Positions 1-9,422 of a stretch of DNA of 64,000 nucleotides are shown one piece after another. Origin of the DNA: an uncultured Clostridium sp. (lineage in GTDB: Bacteria > Bacillota > Clostridia > TANB77 > CAG-508); the NCBI GenBank assembly GCA_946404215.1, contig CAMJCT010000008.1, forward strand, positions 1 through 64,000, written 5' to 3'. The translations under genes and the position numbers were made by a program. How positions within the stretch are numbered: the stretch's first letter is position 1; each line of letters opens with the position of its first letter. The notes beneath the pieces are model-generated. The model made no database searches. It saw only the letters and a program-made list of their open reading frames with translations, and was not told the origin of the DNA.

Positions 1-1
1 A

Positions 2-1890
2 GCAGGTGGGGGAACAGCGAATTGCACAAATATAGAAATTAGTTCTGCAAATGGAGGAAGTTCACAAAAATTTAAGTTTAATAAAATTGAAAAGATTACT
101 GGAACAAAAACAATAGAAGATGGTATATATGAAATAGAGACAGGAGTATCTAGTAATAAAGTGCTAGATGTAATTGATGCAAGCAAAATATCAGGGGGTA
201 ATGTCCAAATATTTACAAGAAATGCAAATGCAGAATGTCAAAGAGTAAAGGTGAAATATATAGGAAATGGATATTATACATTAACTTTTGCACATTCTAA
301 TATGCTATTGGATGTATCAAATGGAAACATAGCAGAACATACCAATGTATGGCAATGTAGAGAAAACGGGTCAGATGCGCAAAAATGGATAATAAAGGAT
401 GCAGGAAATGGATATTATAATATAATATCAAAATTAAGTAGTACATATTTAACAGTAGCAGGTGGGGGAACAGCGAATTGCACAAATATAGAAATTAGTT
501 CTGCAAATGGAGGAAGTTCACAAAAATTTAAGTTTAATAAAATTGAAAAGATTACTGGAACAAAAACAATAGAAGATGGTATATATGAAATAGAGACAGG
601 AGTATCTAGTAATAAAGTGCTAGATGTAATTGATGCAAGCAAAATATCAGGGGGTAATGTCCAAATATTTACAAGAAATGCAAATGCAGAATGTCAAAGA
701 GTAAAGGTGAAATATATAGGAAATGGATATTATACATTAACTTTTGCACATTCTAATATGCTATTGGATGTATCAAATGGAAACATAGCAGAACATACCA
801 ATGTATGGCAATGTAGAGAAAACGGGTCAGATGCGCAAAAATGGATAATAAAGGATGCAGGAAATGGATATTATAATATAATATCAAAATTAAGTAGTAC
901 ATATTTAACAGTAGCAGGTGGGGGAACAGCGAATTGCACAAATATAGAAATTAGTTCTGCAAATGGAAGTAGCTCACAGAAATTTAAGTTTAATAAAATA
1001 ACTCAAAGTAAAGAAATTGAAGATGGATTATATGAAATAGAAACAGGTGTTGATAGTAGTAAGGCTTTAGATGTAATAAATGCTAGTAAATTATCAGGAG
1101 GAAATGTTCAAATATTTACAAAGAATAAAGCATCCTGTCAAAAAGTAATAGTAAAAAAAGAAGATGGATATTATACATTAACTTTTTTACATTCAGAAAT
1201 GTTATTAGATGTATCAAATGGAAACATAGCAGAACATACCAATGTATGGCAATGTAGAGAAAACGGGTCAGATGCGCAAAAATGGATAATAAAGGATGCA
1301 GGAAATGGATATTATAATATAATATCAAAATTAAGTAGTACATATTTAACAGTAGCAGGTGGGGGAACAGCGAATTGCACAAATATAGAAATTAGTTCTG
1401 CAAATGGAAGTAGCTCACAGAAATTCAAATTTAATAAATTGAATGAAGTGTATGGAACAAGAATATTAGAAAATGGACTCTATGAAATTGAAACAGGTGT
1501 TGATAGAAATAAAGCAGTAGAAGTAATAGATGCAAGAAAAGATTCAGGGGCTAATGTTCAAATATTTACTAAAAATGATGCTAATTGTCAAAAAGTGAAT
1601 TTAACTTATTTAGGGGAAGGATATTATACAGTAACATTTTTACATTCAAAAATGCTATTAGATGTGGCGAATGGAAATACAGCAGAACATACCAATGTAT
1701 GGCAATGTAGAGAAAACGGATCAGATGCACAAAAATGGATAATAAAAGATGTTGGAAATGGATATTATAGTATAATATCAAAATTGGGCAGTAAATACTT
1801 AACAGTAGTAGATGGAAAAGCAGTGAATTGTACTAATATTGAGATTAGTTCTTACAATGGAAGTAGCTCTCAAAAATTTAAATTTAATAG
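2..1890 (+). repeat. Near-identical tandem DNA repeats encoding ricin-type units
   Basis: The same string (for example GCAGGTGGGGGAACAGCGAA) recurs at 2, 458, 914 and 1355, giving a period of 456, 456 and then 441 bases. The first two full units look identical at DNA level. The last unit (about 1450-1890) is diverged. The array probably continues upstream of the window. This pattern suggests recent unequal recombination or gene conversion, and copy number may be collapsed in an assembly. Confidence 0.95.
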
Positions 1891-3244
1891 TACAAAAAGA
1901 AATTCTAATATAGATATTGATACTAACAGATACCCTGGATATAAAGAAAAAATAGAAACATTAACAAAAGCACACCCAAATTGGAATTTTGAATTATTGT
2001 ATACAGGACTAAATTTTGATGCAGTAACGAAAGGAGAATGTGCAGTTCATTCAAGAAATTTAGTTCCAACTAGTTATGGTGGAGAATGGATTTGTTCAGT
2101 GTGTGGAACAAAATTATATGATAGTGGATGGTATTGTGCTTCAGAAAAAGCTATAGCGTATTATATGGATCCAAGGAATTTTCTAGATGAAATAAATGTA
2201 TTTCAATTCCAAGATTTAAATTCTTTCATGGATGGTGTTTGCACATTACAGGGATTACAGAGCAAAGTTAATGGTACGTTTTTACAAAATTATGCAAACG
2301 ATATTTATACAGCTTGTAGAAATACAAATGTAAATTCCTATTACATAACTGCAAGATTATTACAAGAACAAGGAAATTCTGGAACATCAATTGGAAAAGG
2401 TATGGATGGAGGAGATGGAAAAATATATTATAATCCATTTAATATAGGGGCAACTGGTAATGGGTGGAAGAACATTTACAATAATGCATTATCAACAGCC
2501 CAATATTATGGATGGGATTCTATGGAGAAAGCTATTGAAGGTGGTATTGCATTTTGTAAGAATAATTGGTTAGAAAACTATCAAAATACACTATATCAAA
2601 ATAAATTCGATATAGATACAAGAAATGGTACAGCATTATACGAACATCAATATATGCAAAACCTTATGGCGGCTTATAGTGAGGCAAAGACATTAAGAGG
2701 AATGTATGCAAATACGAATAGAATAGATTCAGAATTTACATTTATAATACCAGTATACGAAAATATGAATTCGATAATATCACAATTACCTACTAATAAT
2801 TCAGAAATATCACCGATAAATGTACAAGTTAATGCTAGTGGTGGATTGAATTTAAGGGAAGAAGCAAATACAGATTCTAGGGTAATAAAAACAATAAACA
2901 ATGGTACAATTTTGTTATCTGTACAAAGAGGTATTAATAGTAATTGGCAAAAAGTAATATTAACAGATGGGACGATTGGATACATGTCAGGAACATATTT
3001 AAAAATGATAAATGATATTACAAATTGTAATTATACAGCAAAGGTAAAAACAAATGATGGGATTGGTTGCTATGTTAGAATAGGACCTAGTACTGGAGTA
3101 GATAAATTAACAGCACTATCAGATGGAACAGTTGTTACAGTTATAGAAAAAGGGACTTATAATAATATAAATGGATTTGATTGGTGTAGAATTATATTAT
3201 CAGATGGAAGACATGGTTATATGCCATTAAGATTTTTAAATTAA
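2..3244 (+). CDS. Secreted ricin-repeat / glucosaminidase / SH3 protein (5' end outside window)
   Basis: The frame is open from the first bases, so the true start and any signal peptide lie upstream. Bases 2-1890 encode tandem ricin-type beta-trefoil lectin units of about 150 residues carrying the motifs QKWIIKD, NGYYNI and SSQKFKFN; these probably bind glycans. Bases about 1930-2700 encode a glucosaminidase-like (GH73-type) domain with the LLQEQGNSG segment whose Glu is the likely catalytic acid, and an inserted cysteine pair (CSVCG). Two bacterial SH3-like domains (about 2815-3010 and 3030-3244) end the protein and probably bind cell wall. Inferred role: peptidoglycan hydrolase at the cell surface. 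A gene for an anchored surface protein follows after 6 bases. Confidence 0.85.
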   Translation, partial: AGGGTANCTNIEISSANGGSSQKFKFNKIEKITGTKTIEDGIYEIETGVSSNKVLDVIDASKISGGNVQIFTRNANAECQRVKVKYIGNGYYTLTFAHSNMLLDVSNGNIAEHTNVWQCRENGSDAQKWIIKDAGNGYYNIISKLSSTYLTVAGGGTANCTNIEISSANGGSSQKFKFNKIEKITGTKTIEDGIYEIETGVSSNKVLDVIDASKISGGNVQIFTRNANAECQRVKVKYIGNGYYTLTFAHSNMLLDVSNGNIAEHTNVWQCRENGSDAQKWIIKDAGNGYYNIISKLSSTYLTVAGGGTANCTNIEISSANGSSSQKFKFNKITQSKEIEDGLYEIETGVDSSKALDVINASKLSGGNVQIFTKNKASCQKVIVKKEDGYYTLTFLHSEMLLDVSNGNIAEHTNVWQCRENGSDAQKWIIKDAGNGYYNIISKLSSTYLTVAGGGTANCTNIEISSANGSSSQKFKFNKLNEVYGTRILENGLYEIETGVDRNKAVEVIDARKDSGANVQIFTKNDANCQKVNLTYLGEGYYTVTFLHSKMLLDVANGNTAEHTNVWQCRENGSDAQKWIIKDVGNGYYSIISKLGSKYLTVVDGKAVNCTNIEISSYNGSSSQKFKFNSTKRNSNIDIDTNRYPGYKEKIETLTKAHPNWNFELLYTGLNFDAVTKGECAVHSRNLVPTSYGGEWICSVCGTKLYDSGWYCASEKAIAYYMDPRNFLDEINVFQFQDLNSFMDGVCTLQGLQSKVNGTFLQNYANDIYTACRNTNVNSYYITARLLQEQGNSGTSIGKGMDGGDGKIYYNPFNIGATGNGWKNIYNNALSTAQYYGWDSMEKAIEGGIAFCKNNWLENYQNTLYQNKFDIDTRNGTALYEHQYMQNLMAAYSEAKTLRGMYANTNRIDSEFTFIIPVYENMNSIISQLPTNNSEISPINVQVNASGGLNLREEANTDSRVIKTINNGTILLSVQRGINSNWQKVILTDGTIGYMSGTYLKMINDITNCNYTAKVKTNDGIGCYVRIGPSTGVDKLTALSDGTVVTVIEKGTYNNINGFDWCRIILSDGRHGYMPLRFLN

Positions 3245-3250
3245 AGAAAA

Positions 3251-4111
3251 GTGAGTAAAAAAATGAAAAAAAGTATTAAGAAAATAATTATATTTATAAT
3301 ATTAATAAGTTGCACTATTAGCCATAATTTCGTATATGCAAGATTTGCAGACTATAGTGATGAAGACGCTAAAATAGAAACAGAAAAAATACTTCAAGAA
3401 CAAAAACAAAACTATAATGTGATAAAATCCAGCAATAATTATTTAAAAAATTTAAAAGTGAAAGATTATGAAATAGTTCCTAATTTTGATAAACAGATTA
3501 TAAATTATGAAATAAAAGAAGAAGTTACTGCAGATGAGATACAAATACAAGCAGAGAAAGACGATGAAAAGGCTTCTATTTCAGGTGATGGAAATATAAC
3601 ACTAAATTCAGGAGAAAATAATATAACAATAGACGTTATTGCTGAAAATGGAACTGTAAGATCATATTATATTAAAGTTGCAAAAGTGCTAAAAAAAGAA
3701 TTAAGATTAAATAGTTTGAATTTAGATGCTATTTCAAATGAAAAGAATATTAATACTATTAAGTTAGAACCGGATTTTAATAGTGAAGTATTTACATATA
3801 ATTGTAATGTTGCAAATTATATAGATAAAATAAAAGTAAATGCAAAATCTAACATAGAAAATGCTAATATAGAAATAAGTGGAAATGAAAATTTAAAAGA
3901 AGGATTAAATGAAATTCTGGTAACAGTAAAAAATAGTAATAATGAAAAAACGGTATATAAGATATATGTTAATAAAGAAAAGATAGAAGTAAATGAATTA
4001 AATAAAAATGATAAAAGTTCAAGTAGTGTCACAATAATAATTACTGTTGTAGTTATTTGCCTATTTTTAATATTGATTGTATGTATACTAAAAAAAAATA
4101 GAAATATTTAA
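3251..4111 (+). CDS. Membrane-anchored cadherin-like beta-sandwich protein
   Basis: A 286-residue protein with an N-terminal hydrophobic signal segment (about residues 10-28, ending near VYA), two cadherin-like beta-sandwich domains (about 57-135 and 150-235, with the typical LxxLxVxxxxIxPxFd..xYE pattern) and a C-terminal membrane helix (about 258-280) followed by basic residues. It should be an extracellular, C-terminally anchored surface protein. The start is GTG at 3251; ATG at 3263 is an alternative with a very similar signal peptide. It lies 6 bases after the ricin-repeat protein and is probably co-transcribed with it. Substrate or partner unknown. Confidence 0.8.
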   Translation: MSKKMKKSIKKIIIFIILISCTISHNFVYARFADYSDEDAKIETEKILQEQKQNYNVIKSSNNYLKNLKVKDYEIVPNFDKQIINYEIKEEVTADEIQIQAEKDDEKASISGDGNITLNSGENNITIDVIAENGTVRSYYIKVAKVLKKELRLNSLNLDAISNEKNINTIKLEPDFNSEVFTYNCNVANYIDKIKVNAKSNIENANIEISGNENLKEGLNEILVTVKNSNNEKTVYKIYVNKEKIEVNELNKNDKSSSSVTIIITVVVICLFLILIVCILKKNRNI

Positions 4112-4115
4112 TAAT

Positions 4116-4158
4116 AAAAGCCAAGGTATGAGATAAAATGTTCATATTTTGGCTTTTT
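4116..4158 (+). terminator. Rho-independent terminator after surface-protein pair
   Basis: AAAGCCAAGGTATGA pairs with TCATATTTTGGCTTTTT across a short loop and ends in a T-run. It separates the surface-protein genes from the polysaccharide operon. Confidence 0.8.
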
Positions 4159-4188
4159 GTTATTATATAAAATAATTTACACAATTGC

Positions 4189-4216
4189 TTGACGTTATGG
4201 GAATTTATGATATAAT
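4189..4216 (+). promoter_or_regulatory. SigA-type promoter of polysaccharide operon
   Basis: TTGACG at 4189, 16-base spacer, TATAAT at 4211, followed by a GAGGAGG ribosome binding site before the ATG at 4253. No comparable promoter was obvious between the following closely spaced genes. Confidence 0.75.
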
Positions 4217-4252
4217 AAAAATACTTTAAATAGCTTTGAGGAGGCTTATTAA

Positions 4253-4996
4253 ATGAAAGAAAATGAAGAATATAGTATAATAATTGACGATGTATATAAA
4301 ACATTTAATATATACTTAGATAGAGCTAATACAATAAAAGAGAAGTTACTTTTTTTATTTACAAGAAATAAAAAACAAAAAAGAGAAATATTAAAAGGTG
4401 TAAATGCTAAAATAAAAAGAGGAGAAGTAGTAGCTTTAATTGGTACAAACGGAAGTGGAAAATCAACATTGTTGAAATTATTAACGAAAATAATATATCC
4501 AAATAAAGGAAAGATTGTAACAAATGGGAAGTTAACATCTTTACTTGAATTAGGAGCAGGTTTTCATCCGGATTTTTCTGGAAGAGAAAATATATATTTC
4601 AATGCATCAATTTTTGGATTGACGAGAAAAGAAATCGATGATAGATTAGAGAAAATTATTGAATTTTCAGAGCTTAGAGATTTTATAGATAATCCGGTAA
4701 GGACATATTCTTCTGGGATGTACATGAGACTTGCATTTTCAGTTGCTATAAATGTTGATGCAGATATATTATTAATTGATGAAATTTTATCTGTGGGAGA
4801 TGAGCATTTTCAACATAAGTGTTATGAAAAAATGAAGGAGTTAAAGAAACAGGGGAAAACAATGATTTTTGTTACACATAGTATGTCAGCAGTAAGGGAA
4901 TTGTGTGATAGAACAATTTGGTTATGTGATGGAAAAATAAAAAAAGACGGAGAAACGAACCAAGTAGTAGAAGAGTATGTTAAAAGCACAAAGTAA
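4253..4996 (+). CDS. Polysaccharide/teichoic acid ABC exporter, ATP-binding subunit (Wzt/TagH type)
   Basis: A 247-residue ABC ATPase that would energise export of a lipid-linked polysaccharide across the membrane. Visible motifs are Walker A GTNGSGKST (about 62-70), the signature region YSSGMYMRLAF, Walker B ILLIDEILSVGD and the H-loop FVTHSM. The GAGFHPDFSGRENIYFN stretch is typical of the Wzt/TagH/RfbB subfamily. It lacks the C-terminal carbohydrate-binding domain of longer Wzt proteins. Its partner permease is at 8628. First gene of the operon, with its own promoter. Confidence 0.92.
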   Translation: MKENEEYSIIIDDVYKTFNIYLDRANTIKEKLLFLFTRNKKQKREILKGVNAKIKRGEVVALIGTNGSGKSTLLKLLTKIIYPNKGKIVTNGKLTSLLELGAGFHPDFSGRENIYFNASIFGLTRKEIDDRLEKIIEFSELRDFIDNPVRTYSSGMYMRLAFSVAINVDADILLIDEILSVGDEHFQHKCYEKMKELKKQGKTMIFVTHSMSAVRELCDRTIWLCDGKIKKDGETNQVVEEYVKSTK

Positions 4997-5063
4997 AATT
5001 GAGAAGAAGAAACACATCAATTAAACAGTATTTTAAACACTTATTTAATGAAAGAGGAACAAT

Positions 5064-6284
5064 ATGAAATATGGAATTATGTATTATAAAAAAACTGATA
5101 ATATAGGAGATGATATACAGACATATGCAGCTTTAAGATTTTTACCTCGTATAGATTATCATATTGATAGAGAAGATTTGAATTGTTTTATACCAAAAGA
5201 AAAAGAATATGTTTCTATGATTATGAATGGGTGGTTTTTACATAATAAAGCTGCTTGGCCACCATCTCCATATATAAATCCACTATTAATATCAATGCAT
5301 TTCACATGTTTGGAAAAAATTGATGTTGGTGAAAAATATTTACAAGGATTAGGAGGAGATTATTTAAAAAGTTACCAACCTATTGGATGCAGAGATGTTG
5401 AAACACAAAAAAGACTTACAAAAAATAATATAGAAAATTTTTTTTCTGGTTGTATGACTTTAACGATAAAACCATTTGAAAACATAAAAAAGCAGGAATA
5501 TATTTGTTTGGTAGATTTAGATGAAAAATCATCTAAAATAGTAAAAGAAAATACAAGTCGAGAAATTAAGGAATTTACTCATGATGTAGATCCAGAGGAA
5601 ATATTCAAAAAAAGTTTTGAAGAAAGAATGAAAAATGTTGAAGAATTATTAAAAAAATATCAAGCTTCCCATTTAGTATTGACAAATAGACTACACGTGG
5701 CTTTGCCTTGTATAGCATTAGGAACACCAGTAATATTAGTACATAAAGAAAATTTTGAGGAAGATAGATTAGGCACATATTTAGAATATATGAAATCTTT
5801 TACAGATGTAGAATTTGAAAAAATAGATACAAAAGAAATTATAGATAAACCAGAGAAAAATAATGATAAATATATAACAATAAAAAATTCATTAACAGAA
5901 AAATGTGAACAATTTATTAGAAAATGTGAAGAACAAAAATTACGAAATAATCATTTACCAGAAATTGAAAAATATGGTGAGTATATAGAAAAATTGAAAT
6001 GGTACAAGGAATTACATGAGAATATTAGAATAAAAGCAAAAAATAATATCTATGAAAGTGAGAAAAAATATAAAGAATATGAAGATATTATTAGCAATTT
6101 AAAAAAACAAAATAAAGAATATAAAATTGAATGCAAAAAGCTACAAGAGGAACAAGAACAGATAGAACAGAATAGCAAGAAAATAGAACATGAAAATATA
6201 CAAATGAAACAAGAATTAAGAAAAGTATATGAGTCTAAAAGTTGGAAATATATACAAAAAATGAGGAAGATACTAAGAAAATAG
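5064..6284 (+). CDS. Polysaccharide pyruvyl transferase family protein with C-terminal coiled coil
   Basis: A 406-residue protein. The N-terminus (YYKKTDNIGDDIQTYAA) and the LTNRLHVALPCIALGTPVILV block near residues 210-235 match the polysaccharide pyruvyl transferase family, members of which attach pyruvate ketals to exopolysaccharide sugars. The last roughly 90 residues are rich in Glu, Lys and Gln and look like a coiled coil ending in a short basic tail, an ending also common on Clostridial glycosyltransferases. It lies in the exporter/glycosyltransferase operon, which fits polymer decoration. Exact substrate cannot be read from sequence. Confidence 0.75.
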   Translation: MKYGIMYYKKTDNIGDDIQTYAALRFLPRIDYHIDREDLNCFIPKEKEYVSMIMNGWFLHNKAAWPPSPYINPLLISMHFTCLEKIDVGEKYLQGLGGDYLKSYQPIGCRDVETQKRLTKNNIENFFSGCMTLTIKPFENIKKQEYICLVDLDEKSSKIVKENTSREIKEFTHDVDPEEIFKKSFEERMKNVEELLKKYQASHLVLTNRLHVALPCIALGTPVILVHKENFEEDRLGTYLEYMKSFTDVEFEKIDTKEIIDKPEKNNDKYITIKNSLTEKCEQFIRKCEEQKLRNNHLPEIEKYGEYIEKLKWYKELHENIRIKAKNNIYESEKKYKEYEDIISNLKKQNKEYKIECKKLQEEQEQIEQNSKKIEHENIQMKQELRKVYESKSWKYIQKMRKILRK

Positions 6285-6300
6285 CAAGGAGAATAAATTA

Positions 6301-8607
6301 ATGTTTGATTTTAAATTGTATCCAGGAAGAAAAAGAGAAGAAATAGAATTTGAAGAAGAAAATAAGAAAAATCCAGAAGTAACAATAATTACAGCATATT
6401 ATAATGGACATATGTATATAGATGAAACAATAAATGCTGTGTTAAATCAAACTTTTCCATGTTGGGAATGGTTTATAGTAGATGATGGTTCAACAAATAA
6501 AGAAAGCATAGAAAAATTAAAACAAATAGAAAAAATTGATGAAAGAATAAAAGTTGTTCATAAAAAAAATGGAGGATTAGCAGATACAAGAGATTATGGG
6601 GCAAAATTGTCAAGCAAAAGTGCTAAGTATTTATTTTTTATTGATGATGATGATGTTATAAATAAAACTTACTTGGAATGTGCATATTGGACACTTCAAA
6701 CAAATAAAGAAGCTACATGGGCATATACTGATCTTTTAAATTTTCAAGGAGCTGAATTTGAGTGGATAAAACATTTTGATTCTGAAATAGAAAAAAAGGA
6801 AAATTTATTGGTTGCTACAGCTTTAATAAGGAAAAAAGATTTTTTTGAAGTTAATGGTTATGAGCTTAGAGAAAAAGCTGTTAATGAAGATTGGAATTTA
6901 TGGCTAAAATTGCTAGCAAAAGGCAAGAAACCAGTAAGGATGAATTTTTTTGGATTTTGGTATAGGAAGAAATTAACTGGAAGTGAATTGGCTCGTTCTC
7001 AAGAAAACAAAGAAAGAGCGCTAAGCATAATCAGAAAAACAGCAAACACTGTAAAGGAAAGGGTTGAAGCAATACAATTTCCAAAACAAGATTATAATTG
7101 GGAAAAAATTATTGATAATATTCCAGAAAATGTACAATATAGAATAAAGAAAAATGGAAAAATAAATATATTAATGATAATTCCTTGGATGATAACAGGG
7201 GGAGCTGATAAGTTTAATTTAGATTTGATTTCTAAAATAGATAAAAGTAAATTTAATATAATTTTGGTAAATACAAATCCAAAAGTTAATATTTTGAGAC
7301 AAGATTTTGAAGAGCAAGTAATTGTATATGATTTAACAACATTCATAAATCAAAAATATTGGTTTGCATTTATTAATAATCTAATTAAGCAATATAGAAT
7401 AAATATTATATTTAATACAAATAGTTTAGATGGATATTCAATGATACCAGCATTAAAAGCTGAGTTTCCAGAAATACCAATAATTGATTATATTCACATG
7501 GAAGAATGGTATAATAGATGTGGTGGATACTCTAGAGATTCAAGCATGATAGAAGCTTGCATAGATAAAACTTTTGTATGCAATGAAAATAGTAGAAAAG
7601 TATTAATAGATTATTTTGGAAGAAAAGAAAATGAAATAAAAACAGTTTATATAGGAGTAGATGAGAAAAAATTTAATCCAGATAACTATAATAGAGAAGA
7701 GATTTTAAAAGAATATAAAATAGAAAAAGATGATAGAAATAAATACATACTAAGTTATATATGTAGAATTGATACACAAAAAAGACCAATGCTATTTGCT
7801 GAAATACTAAAAGAATTAAAGAAAACAAGAGACGATTTTTTATGCATTATTGCAGGTGATGGACCAATGATTGAACAATTAAAAAATAAATTAAAAAAGT
7901 ATGATATATTAGAAGATGTTAAATTTTTAGGAAGTGTAGAAGAAACAGCTAAAGTATATAAAATTAGTGATTTAACAATAAATTGTTCAATAAAAGAAGG
8001 AGTTGCATTAACATCATATGAATCGCTTTCAATGGGAGTTCCTGTTGTTAGCGCAGATGTTGGTGGACAAGCTGAATTAATAGATAATAAGGTTGGTGCA
8101 GTAGTACCATGTTTGCAAAAGGAAGAGGAAATATTCAAATTTGAATATGAAGAAGAAGAAATACATAGGTATGTAGAAAAAATCAATGATATATTAAACA
8201 ATTTGCAAAAATATAAAGAAGAATGTAGAAAAAGAATATTAAATGGTTTTACTATTGATCAAATGATAGTAAATATGGAAAAAAATTTTTACGAAGTAGT
8301 TTCTAAACCAAATAAAGAAAAGATAGAAAATGGTTATGCATTAAAGAAAATGAAAGGAATCTGTAATGAGTTAATTGTAAAAAATTTTATAGCTAATAGA
8401 GAAGAATATAATTGGCTTTGTCAGCAGGTAAATAAGGAATATTTTGGCTATATACCAATAAATTATTCCAATACTAGTGAAAGTTGTGGATATAATTATT
8501 TTGAAACTCCAATGGGTAAATTTAGATTAAAAGTTATAGCTATAACCAAAAAACTACATTTATATGAGATGATTAAAAAAATATTAAGAAAAATTAGAAA
8601 GAACTAA
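6301..8607 (+). CDS. Two-domain glycosyltransferase (GT2-GT4 fusion)
   Basis: A 768-residue protein. Residues about 27-240 are a GT2 domain (TIITAYYNGHMYIDE, VDDGS, and the metal-binding DDDD run). Residues about 290-660 are a GT4 domain (IPWMITGGADKFNLDL; SYICRIDTQKRP; IKEGVALTSYESLSMGVPVV carrying the E-x7-E nucleotide-sugar motif). A 100-residue extension of unknown role follows. The fusion should add two sugars in sequence to a growing surface polymer in the cytoplasm. It starts 16 bases after the pyruvyltransferase gene and is followed by the exporter permease. Confidence 0.88.
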   Translation: MFDFKLYPGRKREEIEFEEENKKNPEVTIITAYYNGHMYIDETINAVLNQTFPCWEWFIVDDGSTNKESIEKLKQIEKIDERIKVVHKKNGGLADTRDYGAKLSSKSAKYLFFIDDDDVINKTYLECAYWTLQTNKEATWAYTDLLNFQGAEFEWIKHFDSEIEKKENLLVATALIRKKDFFEVNGYELREKAVNEDWNLWLKLLAKGKKPVRMNFFGFWYRKKLTGSELARSQENKERALSIIRKTANTVKERVEAIQFPKQDYNWEKIIDNIPENVQYRIKKNGKINILMIIPWMITGGADKFNLDLISKIDKSKFNIILVNTNPKVNILRQDFEEQVIVYDLTTFINQKYWFAFINNLIKQYRINIIFNTNSLDGYSMIPALKAEFPEIPIIDYIHMEEWYNRCGGYSRDSSMIEACIDKTFVCNENSRKVLIDYFGRKENEIKTVYIGVDEKKFNPDNYNREEILKEYKIEKDDRNKYILSYICRIDTQKRPMLFAEILKELKKTRDDFLCIIAGDGPMIEQLKNKLKKYDILEDVKFLGSVEETAKVYKISDLTINCSIKEGVALTSYESLSMGVPVVSADVGGQAELIDNKVGAVVPCLQKEEEIFKFEYEEEEIHRYVEKINDILNNLQKYKEECRKRILNGFTIDQMIVNMEKNFYEVVSKPNKEKIENGYALKKMKGICNELIVKNFIANREEYNWLCQQVNKEYFGYIPINYSNTSESCGYNYFETPMGKFRLKVIAITKKLHLYEMIKKILRKIRKN

Positions 8608-8627
8608 GAACAAGAGGAGAAAAGAAA

Positions 8628-9404
8628 ATGTTTGAATTTTTCAAAAATTTATATAATTATAGAGAATTATTAAAAACAAATGTAAAAAAAGAAATAAGAG
8701 GAAAATACAAGAATTCTTTTTTAGGTGTTTTATGGTCATTTTTAAACCCTTTATTACAAATAGCAGTATATGCTATTGTCTTTCCGCTAATATTAAGAAA
8801 TACACAAGAAAATTATGTTGTATTTCTATGCTGTGGACTAATTCCTTGGACTTTTTTTGCTACTTCTATATCAAGGGCTGCATTTACTCTTGTTGAAAAT
8901 GGAAATATTTTAAAAAAAGTGTATTTTCCAAGAGAAATACTACCAATATCAGTAGTTACAAGTGAGACTGTAAACTTCTTGATATCTACAATTATAATAA
9001 TAGGATTTGTTATATTTGGAGGACTGGGAATTACAAAATACATATTATTTTATCCGATAGTGTTAATAGCACAATATTTATTAATATTAGCCATAGCATT
9101 TGTAGTTTCAAGTATTACAGTATATATAAGAGATTTACAACATTTAATTGGTGTTGCTTTACAATTATTGTTTTATGCTGCACCAATAGTGTATTCGCCC
9201 GATACAATACCAGTAGAATTTAAATGGATTTTAGATATTAACCCTATGACATATGTTATCAATGGATATAGAGATATTTTTTATAATCAAACAGCGCCAG
9301 ATGTTTCTGCACTTATGATATTAATTGGAGTAGCATTAGTATTATGTGCAATAGGATATATTATATTTAATAAATTACAAAAAGGTTTTGCAGAGCAATT
9401 GTAG
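8628..9404 (+). CDS. Polysaccharide ABC exporter permease (Wzm/TagG type)
   Basis: A 258-residue membrane protein with about six hydrophobic segments. The N-terminal amphipathic stretch KTNVKKEIRGKYKNSFLGVLW and the central NPLLQIAVYAIVFP are typical of ABC-2 type polysaccharide export permeases. It should form the channel energised by the ATPase at 4253. A clear ribosome binding site (AGAGGAGA) precedes the ATG. The permease is separated from its ATPase by two glycan-modifying genes. Confidence 0.9.
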   Translation: MFEFFKNLYNYRELLKTNVKKEIRGKYKNSFLGVLWSFLNPLLQIAVYAIVFPLILRNTQENYVVFLCCGLIPWTFFATSISRAAFTLVENGNILKKVYFPREILPISVVTSETVNFLISTIIIIGFVIFGGLGITKYILFYPIVLIAQYLLILAIAFVVSSITVYIRDLQHLIGVALQLLFYAAPIVYSPDTIPVEFKWILDINPMTYVINGYRDIFYNQTAPDVSALMILIGVALVLCAIGYIIFNKLQKGFAEQL

Positions 9405-9422
9405 AAATAATGGGGGAGTAGA

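Noticed and set aside
297..1781. Repeated antisense frames across the ricin repeats
   Set aside because: They recur only because the DNA repeats; composition and lack of ribosome binding sites show they are shadows of the sense gene.
2..1890. CRISPR array
   Set aside because: The repeat period is about 456 bases with coding continuity; there are no short repeats with unique spacers anywhere in the window.
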